A stretch of 15,015 nucleotides of DNA from Prasinococcaceae sp. CCMP 1430 (lineage: Eukaryota; Prasinodermophyta; Palmophyllophyceae; Prasinococcales; Prasinococcaceae): NCBI GenBank assembly GCA_013416795.1, contig RQSC01000458.1, forward strand, positions 4,781-19,795. The letters are read 5' to 3'. Made by a program: the position numbers and the translations under genes. This document shows positions 14,470 through 15,015 of this stretch, piece by piece (the stretch's first letter is position 1; each line of letters opens with the position of its first letter). Under the pieces are notes generated by a model. The model saw only the letters and a program-made list of their open reading frames with translations. It was not told the origin of the DNA and made no database searches.

Positions 14470-15015
14470 GCGGATTTAGATTTAGATCTTTTTCTTTTTT
14501 CGCGCGCGCGGGGCGCGGCGCGCCTGCGCGCGCGGCACACGCCCGTCGATATCGACTCGCGGAAGAGAAATTTCACTCCTTTTTCGCAGCCACGAGTGCG
14601 TAAACTGGTTATGATTGTGCGTGCGTGAGGCCAGCGCCATGTGACATTTCGTCCACCGCAACCAAGTTGAGATTCGCGCGGGGTGAGCGACGTGCGCAAT
14701 CGCCCTGATATGGACCGGGCCCGGGGTGGGGGGCGGCGGAAAACCGCGGCAATCCGATGGGACGAAAGTGCCTTGCGGAAAATGGTCGTGGCGCCGCCCC
14801 CGCTTGCGGGGCACATCACAGCGCGCTCGTGGCGCGCGGCGCGCGAGAGGAGGTGGTGGTGGTGGTGGTGGTGGTGGTGGTGGTGGGTGGGTGGTGGGAG
14901 GGGGGTGAAAGCGGAGGGGGGGAGGTTCGGGTTGCTGCCTGTCGCGCGGAGGCTCGCGGGTGCGGTGCGGGGCCTGGCGCGCCCCGCGCGCCCCCAGCCG
15001 TGTGGCCGCGGGGGC
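14470..15015. promoter_or_regulatory. 5' flank of the ATP synthase gamma gene
   Basis: No convincing gene is seen here. On the minus strand an A-rich tract with two ATCTAA units (plus strand 14474-14500) directly precedes the proposed ATG, the kind of sequence found in leaders or core promoters. Further out lie a 12-bp palindrome (14545-14556), the G-rich block 14717-14740, a GGT repeat (14852-14884) and a guanine-rich run to about 14933. An unspliced frame downstream of an ATG at about 14640 on the minus strand encodes MALASRTHNH and more, but nothing recognisable. Confidence 0.35.
14852..14884 (+). repeat. GGT trinucleotide microsatellite, 11 units
   Basis: Eleven perfect GGT units are followed by further G tracts (GGGTGGGTGGTGGGAGGGGGG), which together could form G-quadruplexes. 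The region is non-coding as far as can be seen. Confidence 0.9.

Noticed and set aside
13178-14479. 433-codon plus-strand frame opposite ATP synthase gamma
   Set aside because: It is a mirror of the gamma gene codon pattern (Leu/Val/His/Arg-rich) and resembles no known family, while the minus strand is clearly gamma.

Overview
This is a very GC-rich nuclear segment from a eukaryote. It has spliced protein-coding genes, short introns, homopolymer and GC-alternating tracts, and single genes each with their own flanks. There is no operon, rRNA, tRNA, CRISPR array or identifiable transposon. The combination of very high GC, 100-300 nt introns beginning mostly with GTRCGY, and chromatin and mitochondrial genes with algal or plant-like architecture suggests a GC-rich unicellular alga. 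A haptophyte is my first guess and a green alga the main alternative. This taxonomic placement is inference only.

Four genes alternate in orientation. (1) Plus strand, 275-1580: a metaxin-like protein of the mitochondrial outer-membrane SAM import machinery, three exons. (2) Minus strand, 9687-1831: one very large three-exon gene of about 2516 residues encoding a Trithorax/ATX-type histone H3K4 methyltransferase. It carries an N-terminal UIM-like motif, several Tudor-like domains, two PHD fingers, PWWP, FYRN/FYRC, a third PHD plus extended PHD, SET, post-SET and a long Q/A-rich tail. (3) Plus strand, 10236-13069: a two-exon RNA-binding and ubiquitin-ligase-like protein with RGG-rich N-terminus, a U-box-like domain split by the intron, and an R3H domain. 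(4) Minus strand, about 14469-13244: the gamma subunit of mitochondrial F1 ATP synthase, with a tentative short presequence exon.

Genes 1/2 and 3/4 converge with short 3' gaps (about 250 and 174 nt). Genes 2/3 diverge from a 548-nt shared 5' region. That region contains a perfect 55-bp direct repeat whose first copy lies one base from the only ambiguous base (N) in the window, so it may be an assembly artefact. The left edge may hold the first codons of another minus-strand gene.

Two genes serve mitochondria (protein import and ATP synthesis) and two serve chromatin or RNA/ubiquitin regulation. Nothing shows that they work together. The most unusual items are the expanded methyltransferase and the RGG/U-box/R3H protein. 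All exon joins are my reading from conserved protein continuity and splice consensus, not from transcripts.
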